Assembly (NCBI GenBank): GCA_030035585.1
Contig: CM057482.1
Coordinates: 49,519,501-49,583,500 of the forward strand
Length of the DNA stretch: 64,000 bases
Source of the DNA: Dugong dugon
Lineage: Eukaryota; Chordata; Mammalia; Sirenia; Dugongidae
Direction of reading: 5' to 3'
Every line of letters starts with the position of its first letter. The first letter of the stretch is position 1. Below, piece after piece: positions 34,978 to 44,442 of this stretch. The notes under the pieces are model-generated. The model was given only the letters and a program-made list of their open reading frames with translations. It ran no database searches and was not told where the DNA came from. The translations under genes and the position numbers were made by a program.

Positions 34978-36209
34978 AAAACAAAAACAAAAAACCCACA
35001 GAAAACAAAAAATGAAAAATAACAATCCTTGGCAAGACTGTGGAGTATTAGAAACCCTCGTTCATTGGTGGCAGTAATATAAAATGATGCAGCCACTGTG
35101 GAAAACAGCTTGGCAGTTCCTCAAAAAGTTAAACATACCATATGATCCAGCTATTCTACTCGTTGGTATATAGCCAAGATCAATGGAAACATATGTCTAC
35201 ACAAAAACTTGTACACAAATGTTTATAGCAGCATTATTCATAATAGCCAAAAGGTAGAAAAACCCATATGTCCATGAATGGATGAACGGAGAAAGGAACG
35301 TGCTATATCCATACAATGGAGTATTATTCAGCCATAAAGAGGAGTGAATTACTGATAAATGCTACAACTTGGATGACCCTTGAACAAATAAATGAAGAAG
35401 CCAGTCTCAAAAGGTCACATATTGTATGATTTCATTTATATGAAATTTCCTGAATAACAAGTCCACAGAGACAGAAAGCTGATTAGTTTGCCAGCGTATG
35501 GGAGAAGGCGGGGAATTGGGTGTTCTTCTGAGGCGATGAAGATGTTTTGAAACTAGAGAGACATGGCGGTTGCACAACATTGTTAATGAATTAAATACAC
35601 TGAATTGTACACTTTAAAATGGTTAATTGTATGTCATATGAATTTCACCTCAATAAAAATAGTAAGATTGTATGGTACTGGGATAGAATTAAGAGTTCAG
35701 AAATAAACCCATACATTAATGGACAACTGATTTTCAACAAGCGTGTCAAGACGATTCCATGGGGAAAATTTAGTCTTTTCAACAGATGGTGCTGGGACAA
35801 TTTTGATATCAGAGTGCAAAAAAAAAAAAAATTCAATTGGACTTCTGCCTCACACCATATGCAAAAATTGACTCAAAATGTACTATAAACTCAATTGTTG
35901 GTTTTATGAACTATAAAACCCTTAGAAGAAAACAGCAGTAAATATCATCACTTTGGATTAGGCAACGGTTTCTTTAATGTGACACCAAAAGTTCAAGGAG
36001 AAAAAAATAAATAAATTGGACTTCCTCAGAATTTAAAACTTTTGGGCTGTAAATAATACCATCAAGAAAGTGAAAAGATAATCCATGGAATGGGAGAAAA
36101 TGTTTGCAATTCATATGTCTGATAAGTAACTTGTATCCAGAATATATAAATAATAATTACAACTCAATAATGAAAAGAGAAATAGCTCAATTGAAAAATG
36201 GGAAAAGGA

Positions 36210-36268
36210 GCAACTAAGTTGCTCTGTAAACCTTCATCTAAAACACAATAAACAATAATAATAATCAT
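36210..36268 (+). mobile_element. 59-bp L1 micro-insertion
   Basis: Contains only the last part of an L1 3' UTR ('tctgtaaaccttcatctaaa') and an AAT-rich tail. It is flanked by a perfect 16-bp repeat AAAAATGGGAAAAGGA (36194-36209 and 36269-36284), the target-site duplication. Confidence 0.85.
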
Positions 36269-36364
36269 AAAAATGGGAAAAGGATCTGAATAGATACTTT
36301 TCTAAATAAGATATATAGATGGTCAATAAGTATGTGAAAAGATGCTCGACATCATTAGCCATTA

Positions 36365-36524
36365 AACCAAAAACCAAACCCATTGCCATCCAGTCGATTC
36401 TAACTCATAGCGACCCTGTAGGACAGAGTAGAACTGCCTTAGGTTTCCAACGAGCAGCTGGTGGATTCAAACTGCCGACCTTTTGGTTAGCAGCTGAGCT
36501 CTTAACTGTGCCACCAGGGCTCCT
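36365..36524 (-). mobile_element. AfroSINE, complete short variant
   Basis: Inverted order with tail 'cattgccatccagtcgattc', middle 'agagtagaactgccttaggt', and head 'ctcttaactgtgccaccagg'. Flanked by CATTAGCCATT (36353-36363) and CACTAGCCATT (36525-36535). Confidence 0.87.
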
Positions 36525-36535
36525 CACTAGCCATT

Positions 36536-39500
36536 GTTGTTAGGTGCCATCGAGTCAGTTCCAACTCATAGCAACCCTACGTACTACAGAACGAAACACT
36601 GCTCGGTCCTGCGCCATCCTCACAATCATTGTTATCCTGGAGCCCATTGTTGCAGCCGCTGTGGCAATCCTTCTTGTTGAGGGTCTTCCTCTTTTTCGCT
36701 GACCCTCTACTTTACCAAGCATAATGTCCTTCTCAGGGACTGATCCCTCCTGACAATATGTCCAAAGTATGTAAGACATAGTGTTGCCATCCTTGCTTCT
36801 AAGGAGCATTCTGGTTGTACTTCTTCCAAGACAGATTTGTTTGTTCTTTTGGCAGTCCATGGTATATTCAATATTCCTGGCCAACACCACAACTCAAAGG
36901 CGTCAATTCTTTTTCGATCTTCCTTATTCATGGTCCAGCTTTCACATGCATATGAGGTGACTGAAAACACCATGGCTTGCGTCAGGCACACCTTAGTCTT
37001 CAAGGTGGCATCTTTGCTTTTCAACACTTTAAAGAGGTCCTTTGCAGCTGACTTGCCCAGTGCAATGCATCTTTTGATTTCTTGACTGCTGCTTCCATGG
37101 GTGTTAATTGTGGATCCAAGTAAAATGAAATCCTCGACAACTTCAACCTTTTCTCTGTTCATCATGATGTTGCTTATTGGTCCAGTTGTGAGGATTTTTG
37201 TTTTCTTTATGTTGAGGTGCAATCCATACTGATTCATCAGTAAGTGCTTCAAGTACTGCTCACTTTCAGCAAGCAAGCTTGTGTCATCTGCATAACACAG
37301 GTTGTTAATGCATCTTCCTCCAATCTTGATGCCCCGCTCTTCTTCATAGAGTCCAGCTTCTCGGATTATTTGCTCAGCAGATTGAATAGGTATAGTGAAA
37401 GGATACAACCCTGATGCACACCTTTCCTGATTTTAAACCACGAAGTATCCCCCTTGTTCTATTCAAATGACTGCCTCCTGACCTGTGTACAGGTTCCTCA
37501 TGAGCCCAATTAAGTGTTCTGGAATTCTCATTCTTCTCAATGTTATCCATAATTAGTTATGATCCACACAGTTGAATGCCTTTGCACAGTCAGTAAAACA
37601 TGGGTAAACATCTTTCTGGTATTCTTTGCTTTCAGCCAGGATCCATCTGACATCAGCAATGATATCCCTGGTTCCACATGCTCTTCTGAATCTGCCTAAA
37701 TTTCTGACAGTTCCCTGTCAATATACTGCTGCAGCCGCCTTTGACTGATCTTCAGCAAAACTTTACTTATGTGTGATATTAATGATATTGTTCAGTAATT
37801 TCCACATTCAGTTGGATCACCTTTTTTGGGAACAGGCATAAATATGGGTATCTTCCAGTCAGTTGGCCAGGCAACTGTCTTCTAAATTTCTTGCTCATAA
37901 GCAAGTGAGCACTTCCAGTGCTGCATCCATTTGTTGAAACATCTCAATTGATATTGCGGCAATTCCTGGAGCCTTGTTTTTCACCAGCTCCTCCAGTGCA
38001 GCTTGGACTTCTTCCTTCAGTACCATCGGTTCCTGATCATATGCTACCTCCTGAAATGGTTGAACGTCGACCAATTCTTTTTGGTATAATGACTCTGTGT
38101 ATTCCTTCCATCTTCTGTTGATGCTTCCTGTGTCGTTTAAAATTCTTCCCATAGAATCCTTCACTATCACAACTCGGAGCTGGAATTTTTTCTTCAGTTC
38201 TTTCAGCTTGAGAACTGCTGAGCATGTTCCTCCCTTTTGGTTTTCTATCTCCAGCTCTTTGCAGATGTCTTTATAATACTTTACTTTGTCTTCTCGAGCC
38301 GCCCTTTGAAATCTTCTGTTCTTTTACTTCATCATTTCTTCCTTTTGCTTTAGCTACTCGATGTTCAAGAGCAAGCTTCAAGGTCTCTTATGACATCCAT
38401 TTTGGTCTTTTCTTTCTTTCCTGTGTTTTTAATAGCCTCCTGCTTTCTTCACGTATGATGTCCTTGATGTCATTCCACAACTCACCTGGTCTTCAGTCAT
38501 TAGTGTTCAAAGCGTCAAATCTATTCTTGAGATGGTCTCTAAATTCAGGTGAGATATACTCAAGGTCGTACTTTGGCTCTCATGGACTTGTTCTAATTTT
38601 CTTCAGTTTCAACTTGAACTTGCATATGAGCAATTGATGATCTGTTCCACAGCTGGCCCCTGGCCTTTTTCTGACTGATGATATCGAGCTTTTCCATCGT
38701 CTCTTTCGACTGATGTAGTCGATTTGATTCCCGTATATTCCATCTGTCAAGGGCCATGTGTATAGTCGCCATTTATGTTCTTGGAAAAAGATATTTGCAA
38801 TGAAGAAGTCATTGGTCTTGCAAAATTCTATCATGCAATCTCCAGCATCATTTCTATCCCCAAGGCCATAGTTTCCAATTATCGATCCTTCTTCGTTTCC
38901 AACTTTTGCATTCCAATCACCAGTAATTATCGATGCATCCTGACTGCATGTTCGATCAATTTCAGACTGCAGGAGCTGGTAAAAATCTTCAGTTTCTTCA
39001 TCTTTGGCCTTAGTGGTTGGTGGCTAAATTTGAATAACGGTCGTATTAACTTGTCTTCCTTGTAGGCATATGGATATTATCCTATCACTGACAGCATTGT
39101 ACTTCAGGATAGAGCTTGAAATGTTCTTTTTGACAATGAATGCAACACCATTCCTCTTCAATTTGTCATTCCCAGCATAGTATACTATATGATTTTCTGA
39201 TTCAAAATGGCCAATACCAGTCTGTTTCAGCTTACTAATGCCTAGGATATCGATCTTTATGCATTCCATTTCATTCCGGATGATTTCCAACTTTCCTAGA
39301 TTCATACTTTCCACGTTCAGATTATTAATGGATGTTTGCAGCTGTTTCTTCTCATTTTGAGTCGTGCCACATCAGCAAATGAAGGTCCCAAAAGCTTGAC
39401 TCCAACCGCATCATTAAGGTTGACTCTACTTTGAGGAGACAGCTCTTCCCCCGTCATCTTTTGAGTGCCTTCCAACCTGGAGGGCTCATCTTCTGGCACT

Positions 39501-39725
39501 ATATCAGACAATGTTCCCCTTCTATTCATAAGGTTTTCACTGGCTAATTCTTTTCAGAAGTAGACTGCCAAGTCCTTCTTCCTAGTCTTTCTTAGTCTGG
39601 AAGCTTAGCTGAAACCTGTCCGCCATGGGTGACCCTGCTGGTATCTGAACACCAATGACATAGCTTCCAGCATCACAGCAACACACAAGCCCCCACAGTA
39701 TGACAAACTGACAGTCACGTAGAGG
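36536..39725 (-). mobile_element. RTE-D: full-length RTE LINE (3.19 kb)
   Basis: The only uninterrupted full RTE of the window, 3190 bases. The 3' tail starts at 36536 ('gttgttaggtgccatcgagt'). The 5' leader ends at 39725 and includes 'gatgctggaagctatgtcat' on the coding strand. Target duplication CATTAGCCATT at 36525-36535 (one change) and 39726-39736. The host L1-F reads through perfectly once RTE-D and the SINE are removed. Confidence 0.9.
36555..39529 (-). pseudogene. RTE-D endonuclease and reverse transcriptase, broken
   Basis: Order on the minus strand: leader RRGTLSDIVPEDEPSRLEGT (39317-39529), endonuclease MNLGKLEIIRNEMECIKIDI with ISKLKQTGIGHFES (39024-39314; the conserved glutamate is lysine here), QKELVDVQPFQEVAYDQEPM and linker (37895-38170). 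The 233-codon reverse transcriptase C-terminal half has NLCYADDTSLLAESEQYLKH (36707-37408) and the end piece TAAATMGSRITMIVRMAQDR. Several shifts separate them. The intact YADD box contrasts with the damaged endonuclease. Confidence 0.85.
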
Positions 39726-40570
39726 CATTAGCCATTAGGGAAATTCAAATCAAAACCACAATGAGCTGCCCCTTCACACACACCAGGATGGCTATAATTT
39801 TAAAAGATGGACAATTTCAAATATTAGTGAGGATGTGTAAAAAGTAGAACCCTCGTACATTGCTAGTGGAAATGTAAAATGGTGCTGCTGCTCTGGAAAA
39901 CCATTTGGCAGTTCCTCAAACTGTTAAACACAGAATTACCGTATGACCCTGCAGTTCCACTCCCAGGTATATACCCAAGAGAACTGAGAACAGATGTCCA
40001 CATAAAAATTTGTATAAAAATGTGCATAGCAGGATTATATTCATTATATATTCATTATATTCATTATAGCTAAAAAGTGATAACAACCCATATGTATGCC
40101 CATCAGCTGATGAATGGATACATAAACTGTGATATATCCATATAATTCATCCATGCAACTCATCTATAAAATGAAATTAAGTTCTGATACATGTCACAAC
40201 ATGGATTAACCTAAAAAACATTATGCCACATAAAAGAAGCCAGACAGAAAATATCACATATTATGCGATTCCATTTATATGAAATGTTCAAAATAAGCAA
40301 ATCCACAGAGACAGAAAGTAGATTAGTGGTTGCTAGGGACTGAGGTTTTGGTGAAATGAGGATTAACTGCTAATGGATAGGAGATTTCTTTTGCGGTGAT
40401 GAAAATATTTTAAAATCAGATAGTGGTGATGGTTCCTCAACTCTTTGAATATACTAAAAACCACTGAATTACACGTTTAAGGGGCTGAATTCTATGGTAT
40501 TTGAATTATATCTCAATAAATCTTTCATTAAAATAAATAGATGATAGATAGCTACATAAATATAGGGAAA

Positions 40571-40622
40571 AAACAGAGAGAGGGAAGTAGGGAGGGAGGG
40601 AGGGAGGAAGGAAGGAAGGAAA
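40571..40622. repeat. GGGA/GGAA microsatellite
   Basis: Runs of GGGA units pass into GGAA units, just behind the 3' end of L1-F. Confidence 0.85.
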
Positions 40623-40699
40623 ATCTGGATCATCTGAAAATGTGTTTTAGGACCTGAAGAAGGAAGGAATTGTGATAATCTACAGGATAGATAGTTCAC

Positions 40700-40785
40700 T
40701 CTGCAAATTTGGTTCTCTGGATAGGGGGTTTGCACTGCCAAACTTTCAGCTAGTAGTCAAGTGCTTAGCCAGCTGCGCCACCAGC
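40700..40785 (-). mobile_element. Degenerate AfroSINE head
   Basis: 'ggtttgcactgccaaacttt' and 'gcttagccagctgcgccacc' are a worn inverted AfroSINE head. It abuts old L1 sequence. Confidence 0.55.
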
Positions 40786-41165
40786 AGTGGTGAAGTAGGC
40801 ATCCTTGTCTTGTCCATGGTCTTAAGGGGAAAGCTTTCAGTCTTACCTCCACTGAGTATGATGTTAGCTGTGGGCTTTTCATAAATGCCCTTTATCATAT
40901 TGACGAAATTCCCTTCTATTCCTAGCGTATTGAGAATTTTATCATGAAAGCCTGTTGAATTGTATTAAGTGTTTTTTCTGCCTCTATTGAGGTGATCATG
41001 TTTTTTTTTTTTTTCCTTCATTCTATTAATGTGGTATATTATGCTAATTGATTTTCTTAGCTTGAACCACTGTTGCATTTCTGGGATAAATCCTACATGG
41101 TCATGGTGTTTAATCCTTCAAATATGCTGATGGATTTGATTTGCTAGTATTTTGTTGAGTTTTTA
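40786..41165 (-). mobile_element. Old L1 reverse transcriptase fragment
   Basis: Minus strand of the ORF2 reverse transcriptase region, equivalent to 3480-3830 of L1-A ('catccttgtcttgtccatgg', 'tgatgttagctgtgggcttt', 'cttgaaccactgttgcattt'). Diverged. Confidence 0.75.
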
Positions 41166-41295
41166 AGGTTTTGACTAAAATCTTAACTTTTTTATTATTT
41201 ATTATTACGATTATTTTGCAAGATTTACAGTCATTTCAACATTCCTGTATAACCGTGCAAAGCGATGAATACCATGTATGTGTATATTAAAAAAA
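41166..41295. other. Short AT-rich spacer
   Basis: No recognised feature. Confidence 0.4.
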
Positions 41296-41473
41296 GAAAA
41301 ACTAGCTGCCATAGAGTCGACTCCAAGTTATGGCGACCCCATGTGTGTCAGAGTAGAACTGTGCTCCATAGGGTTTTCAGTGGCTGATTTTTCAGAAATA
41401 GATTGCCAGGCCTTTCTTCCGAAGTGCCTCTGGGTGGACTCCACCACCAACTTTCCAGTTAGCAACTAAGTGT
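41296..41473 (-). mobile_element. AfroSINE, long variant
   Basis: Inverted: tail 'ctagctgccatagagtcgac', then 'gctccatagggttttcagtg', 'ttcagaaatagattgccagg', and the head 'ccaccaactttccagttagc'. Confidence 0.85.
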
Positions 41474-41484
41474 TACATATATTT

Positions 41485-41537
41485 CACACACACACACACA
41501 CATACACACACACACACACACACACAAACACACACAC
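41485..41537. repeat. CA microsatellite
   Basis: About 25 CA units with a few interruptions, between two AfroSINEs. Confidence 0.9.
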
Positions 41538-41732
41538 GGAGCCCTGATGGTGCAGTGATTAAAAACTCGGCGGCTAACCGAAAGGTCGGCTGTTCAAACC
41601 CAGCAGCCACCGGGCAGGAGAAAGATGTGGCAGTCTGCTTCAGCAAAGGTTATAGCCTTAGAAACCGTATGGGACCGTTCTACTCTTTCCTATCTATAGA
41701 TCCCTTTGAGTCGGAATTAGATTCCAATAGGA
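41538..41732 (+). mobile_element. AfroSINE relative with a different middle
   Basis: Head 'gagccctgatggtgcagtga' and 'aaaggtcggctgttcaaacc', then a middle with 'ggagaaagatgtggcagtct' and 'gcttcagcaaaggttatagc', unlike the short and long variants, then the RTE-like tail 'tttgagtcggaattagattc'. Confidence 0.8.
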
Positions 41733-41766
41733 AACAAAACAAAACAAAACAAAACAAAACAAAACA
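41733..41766 (+). repeat. AAAAC repeat, SINE tail
   Basis: Six to seven AAAAC units linking the plus-strand SINE to the inverted SINE piece behind it. Confidence 0.9.
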
Positions 41767-41822
41767 ACCCGTTGCCCTCGAGTCGATTCCGACTCATAGC
41801 GACCGACTGCAATGGGTTTGGT
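41767..41822 (-). mobile_element. AfroSINE tail fragment at the CpG island edge
   Basis: 'cccgttgccctcgagtcgat' followed by 'tccgactcatagcgaccgac' is the inverted RTE-like tail. It meets the previous SINE tail to tail and stops about 30 bases before the CpG island. Confidence 0.8.
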
Positions 41823-42285
41823 TTTTCCGTCGGCAGCTGAAAAAAACTGACGCCTGAGAAGGTGCGGGGCGTCCCGGCGTCGCCCCGCAGCTCTGGGACG
41901 GGGTGCAACGTAAGCTGGCGCGCACCGCCCTCTCTGTGCGCACCCGGAGGGAGCATCCGAAGGCCACGCGGAGGACCGGTCGGCCCGGGTCGCGGCCACT
42001 TGCGGGGGTGGAGGCGGAGCGGTGCGGGTGGCGGGGACCGGAGCGGGAGCCCAGGCCACGCACTGCGGCGGTGGCGGCGGGAGCGGGAGACGGACCACGC
42101 ACGGAGGCGGGAGCGGTAGCCCCGGCACGCACGGCGGCGGCGGCGGGAGCGGCGGGGCACGCACGGCGGCAGCGGGACGGGAGCGGGGCCGGGCTCACAC
42201 GGCCGCGGCGGCGGGAGTGGCGGGGGCTGTGGTAGCGGCCGATGGCCCAGAGCTGATCTATGCGGCGCTTGGAGGGGCTGTGTCT

Positions 42286-42313
42286 GCGGCGGCGGCGGCG
42301 GCGGCGGCGGCGG
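42286..42313 (+). repeat. CGG triplet repeat, about 9 units
   Basis: Uninterrupted GCG/CGG run in the 5' UTR, ending about 30 bases before the start codon. Read from an upstream ATG at 42260 in the same frame as the gene, it would encode a run of arginines. Confidence 0.88.
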
Positions 42314-42343
42314 GGCCCTGCTCGCGAGCGGAGTGGGGACAAG

Positions 42344-42438
42344 ATGAAGTACCAGAAATACCTGACGGTGCTGCAGATGGCTATCGGCGTCACCCCCTCC
42401 AACCGCGGCAACCTCTTGCCGATCAAGAGGAAGCTGTG
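42344..42438 (+). CDS. Coding exon 1 of an unidentified gene (N-terminus)
   Basis: Starts at an ATG with adenine at -3 and reads MKYQKYLTVLQMAIGV, then TPSNRGNLLPIKRKL, 31 codons plus two bases. The donor site GTGAGC begins at 42439. The two leftover bases (TG) are completed to TGG by the first base of the exon at 59739, so the splice phase fits. It sits in a CpG island with no other gene start nearby. An in-frame ATG 84 bases upstream (42260) would add 28 residues, mostly arginine from the CGG repeat; I prefer the downstream start because the extension is a translated repeat. I do not recognise the protein. The N-terminus lacks a signal peptide and ends in basic residues. Confidence 0.72.
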
Positions 42439-42510
42439 GTGAGCGCTGCGCGCGCGGGGGGGTGGCGGCGCCGGGGGCAGCGGCGGGGTACTGGCCGCGC
42501 GGGGCAGGAG

Positions 42511-42535
42511 CCGGGCCGGGCCGGGCCGGGCCGGG
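42511..42535 (+). repeat. CCGGG repeat, about 5 units
   Basis: Pentamer run in intron 1, about 70 bases behind the donor site. G-rich on the plus strand and able to form G-quadruplex-like structure in principle. Confidence 0.8.
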
Positions 42536-42780
42536 GCGAGTAGCGAGGCCGCCGGCGCAGCGCGGAGGGCGCAGCAGCCATTTCAGAGCCCGTGGGCCGA
42601 GTGCCGCCTTTTCCCACGTTAACGCGGACATATTCCGCCGCGACCCTCGGCTGTGCCCGGCGACACGTAGCACGACGCGTGGCCGGGAGGGAGGGGCCGG
42701 GCCGGGGGTTGACCGGGCCTCGCGGGGCGCTGGTCTCCCGCCTCGGTGTCGGCCCTCCGGTCTCCATCCCAGCCAGTTCT

Positions 42781-43361
42781 GACTCAGAGTTTCAAGCCAG
42801 GCTTTCTTGGAGACAGCGAAAATTTTGTTACCACATTATGCGTTTACTGTTATTTCTCAAAATCCATCTGCTGTTGGGTACATGGCAAAAGACAAGCTGC
42901 TCCCATGTAAAGGGGAATTTTGAGATTATAATTGCATTATCAAGGACTATGCTTTATCTGCGTGAGTTCCAGTTCCTCGACCTGGAAACTATTATTAAGG
43001 TGACGGTAAAAGAAAGTCCTTAAAGAAAAATTTCTGAAAGTTATTCAGATGTGGGTTACATAGTTGATTATCAGGTTGTATGTTGTGTTTTATTGCCGTT
43101 TAACTTGTGGCACACGGAGTCCCAATGGCATTCGAGGTAGTCTGTTTGTTTGAGATTGAGGTGTAAGGCTCTATCATAAAAGAAATAATCGAGTAAAAAG
43201 AATGTGAGTGTAGACACCATTAAATTAATAATTTAATTTTAAGGTTTTAGAAAGAGGAATCGAGATTGCTTTTAGGCATTTGAGGAAAGTAATTTCTGCT
43301 GTGTAAGACAACATGAAAGGAGGATTCAAGGTATGTAAAGATACATGAAAAATAAAGCAGT
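42781..43361. other. Start of intron 1
   Basis: Single-copy DNA with no exon or repeat seen. The open frame running out of the CpG island to 43023 is not supported by splice signals. Confidence 0.5.
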
Positions 43362-43499
43362 CTCCTCGATTCTGACTTACAGCGACCCTACAAGACAGAA
43401 TAGAACTGCTTCACACGGTTTCCAAGGAGTGGCTGATGGATTCGAACTGCCGACCTTTTGGTTCGCAGCTGAGCTCTTAACCACTGCGCCACCAGGGCT
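43362..43499 (-). mobile_element. AfroSINE, short variant
   Basis: Inverted: 'ctcgattctgacttacagcg', 'ccaaggagtggctgatggat', 'tcgaactgccgaccttttgg' and 'ctcttaaccactgcgccacc'. The word GTAAAGAT flanks both sides, a likely target duplication. Close to the family consensus, so fairly young. Confidence 0.87.
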
Positions 43500-43604
43500 G
43501 CGTAAAGATGTTTTGTAAAAATCAGTATTTTACTTGTTTCTCATGTAACTCCCTTTCCCACAACTAGAATGTAAGTTGCTTAAGAGCAGGCCTTCTACTT
43601 GTTG

Positions 43605-43838
43605 GTAGCTGTTAGCTGCTGTCAAGTTGGCTGGACTAATAGCGACCCCATGCACAGGTGACTCCATGCACAAGTGATCCCATGCACAGCAGATATTGTG
43701 GATCACAATATCTGAAAGAAAGTCCTAGAGATCTGTTTCCATAAAGATTACAGTCAAGAAGACCCTATGGAGCAGTTTTCTGAAACACATGGGGTTGCCA
43801 TGAGCCAGAATCGATTAGATGGCAACAGGTTTTTTTAT
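43605..43838 (+). mobile_element. Inverted SINE pair with a central palindrome
   Basis: The left part is an inverted RTE-like tail ('gctgctgtcaagttggctgg', 'ctaatagcgaccccatgcac'). The right part is a plus-strand long-variant body and tail ('acatggggttgccatgagcc', 'gattagatggcaacaggttt'). Between them 43690-43714 is a perfect palindrome: arms CAGATATTGTG and CACAATATCTG around GAT. Confidence 0.75.
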
Positions 43839-44001
43839 GCCCGTTTGCAAAATGTGAGGGTGTACATTGATCATGGCATATGTGAAGATCTGTATGAAAG
43901 TTTATGAAGAGTCATGAAGGTTTACAAGCTCTCTGTCTCTGTTTGTTTCTCTTTAAGTTATCACAATCTGTGTGGAAAGACTGGGTGCCTGCAAAGTTCA
44001 A

Positions 44002-44150
44002 GCGGTTGCCTTTGAGTGATTCTGAATCATGGTGACCCTATGTGCGTTAGAGTAGAACTCTATGTGCTCCATAGGGTTTTCAGTGACTGATTTTTTGTGA
44101 GTAGATGGCCAGGCCTTTCTTCCAAGGTGGACTCGAACCTCCATCCTTAT
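44002..44150 (-). mobile_element. AfroSINE, long variant
   Basis: Inverted tail 'cggttgcctttgagtgattc', 'gtgctccatagggttttcag' and 'gatggccaggcctttcttcc'; the head is short. Confidence 0.8.
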
Positions 44151-44289
44151 ACCAGTGTAAGTAAAGGAAGGGTTGGATGATCCAGTGCCTTAGCCCCACA
44201 TGTCCATCTGATTTTGGCACTTTTGCCCAACCGCCTTCCTTTCTACTGGCTCTGCAGACTCCTTCTGGAGTATTACATCTGCAGAATGA

Positions 44290-44442
44290 CTTAGGTGGTA
44301 AGAGCTTAGCTGCTAACCAAAAGGTCGACAGTTCAAATCCACCACTTGCTCCCTGGAAACCCTATGGGGCAGTTTTTCTCTGTCCTGTAGAGTCACTATG
44401 AGTTGGAATTGACTCGATGGTAAGGGGTTTTGGTTTTGGTTT
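44290..44442 (+). mobile_element. AfroSINE, short variant
   Basis: Head 'aggtggtaagagcttagctg' and 'aaaggtcgacagttcaaatc', middle 'ccctatggggcagtttttct', tail 'gtcactatgagttggaattg', ending in TTTGGTTTTGG. Confidence 0.87.

Larger units (their letters stand above)
32873..35665 (+). mobile_element. L1-E: old L1, interrupted three times
   Basis: Runs from the reverse transcriptase C-terminal half (FADD-like 'tttgcagatgacatgatttt' at about 32958) to the 3' end 'cacctcaataaaaatag' at 35665. Interrupted by an LTR (33642-34155) and two AfroSINEs (34690-34813 and 34849-34977). No open frame over 90 codons. Confidence 0.8.
35666..40535 (+). mobile_element. L1-F: old L1 split by SINE and RTE
   Basis: ORF2 C-terminal part starts at 35666 directly behind the end of L1-E, continues to 36364, and resumes at 39726 ('cattagccattagggaaatt') to the 3' end near 40535. 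Inside it sit a 59-bp L1 micro-insertion, an AfroSINE and RTE-D. Confidence 0.8.
41850..42780 (+). promoter_or_regulatory. CpG island promoter of the two-exon gene
   Basis: About 930 bases with very high GC and dense CpG in an otherwise AT-rich window. It contains many GGCGG words (GC boxes for Sp1-type factors), no evident TATA box, a CGG repeat and the first coding exon. A CpG island of this type usually marks a broadly expressed gene. The transcription start cannot be placed exactly, and long open frames on both strands here are a GC effect. Divergent transcription on the minus strand is possible but not shown. Confidence 0.85.

Noticed and set aside
40571..40622. CRISPR-like or regularly spaced repeats
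   Set aside because: Simple GGGA/GGAA microsatellite without spacers; nothing in the window resembles a prokaryotic array.
41717..42673. 318-codon proline/arginine-rich frame on the minus strand of the CpG island, and others of 106-210 codons
   Set aside because: GC-rich DNA rarely has stop codons; several frames on both strands are open at once, compositions are pure repeat, and one frame runs through the AAAAC repeat of a SINE.
42592..43023. 143-codon frame leaving the CpG island, possible alternative first exon
   Set aside because: No donor site or Kozak support recognised, and its second half is AT-rich intron-like sequence.
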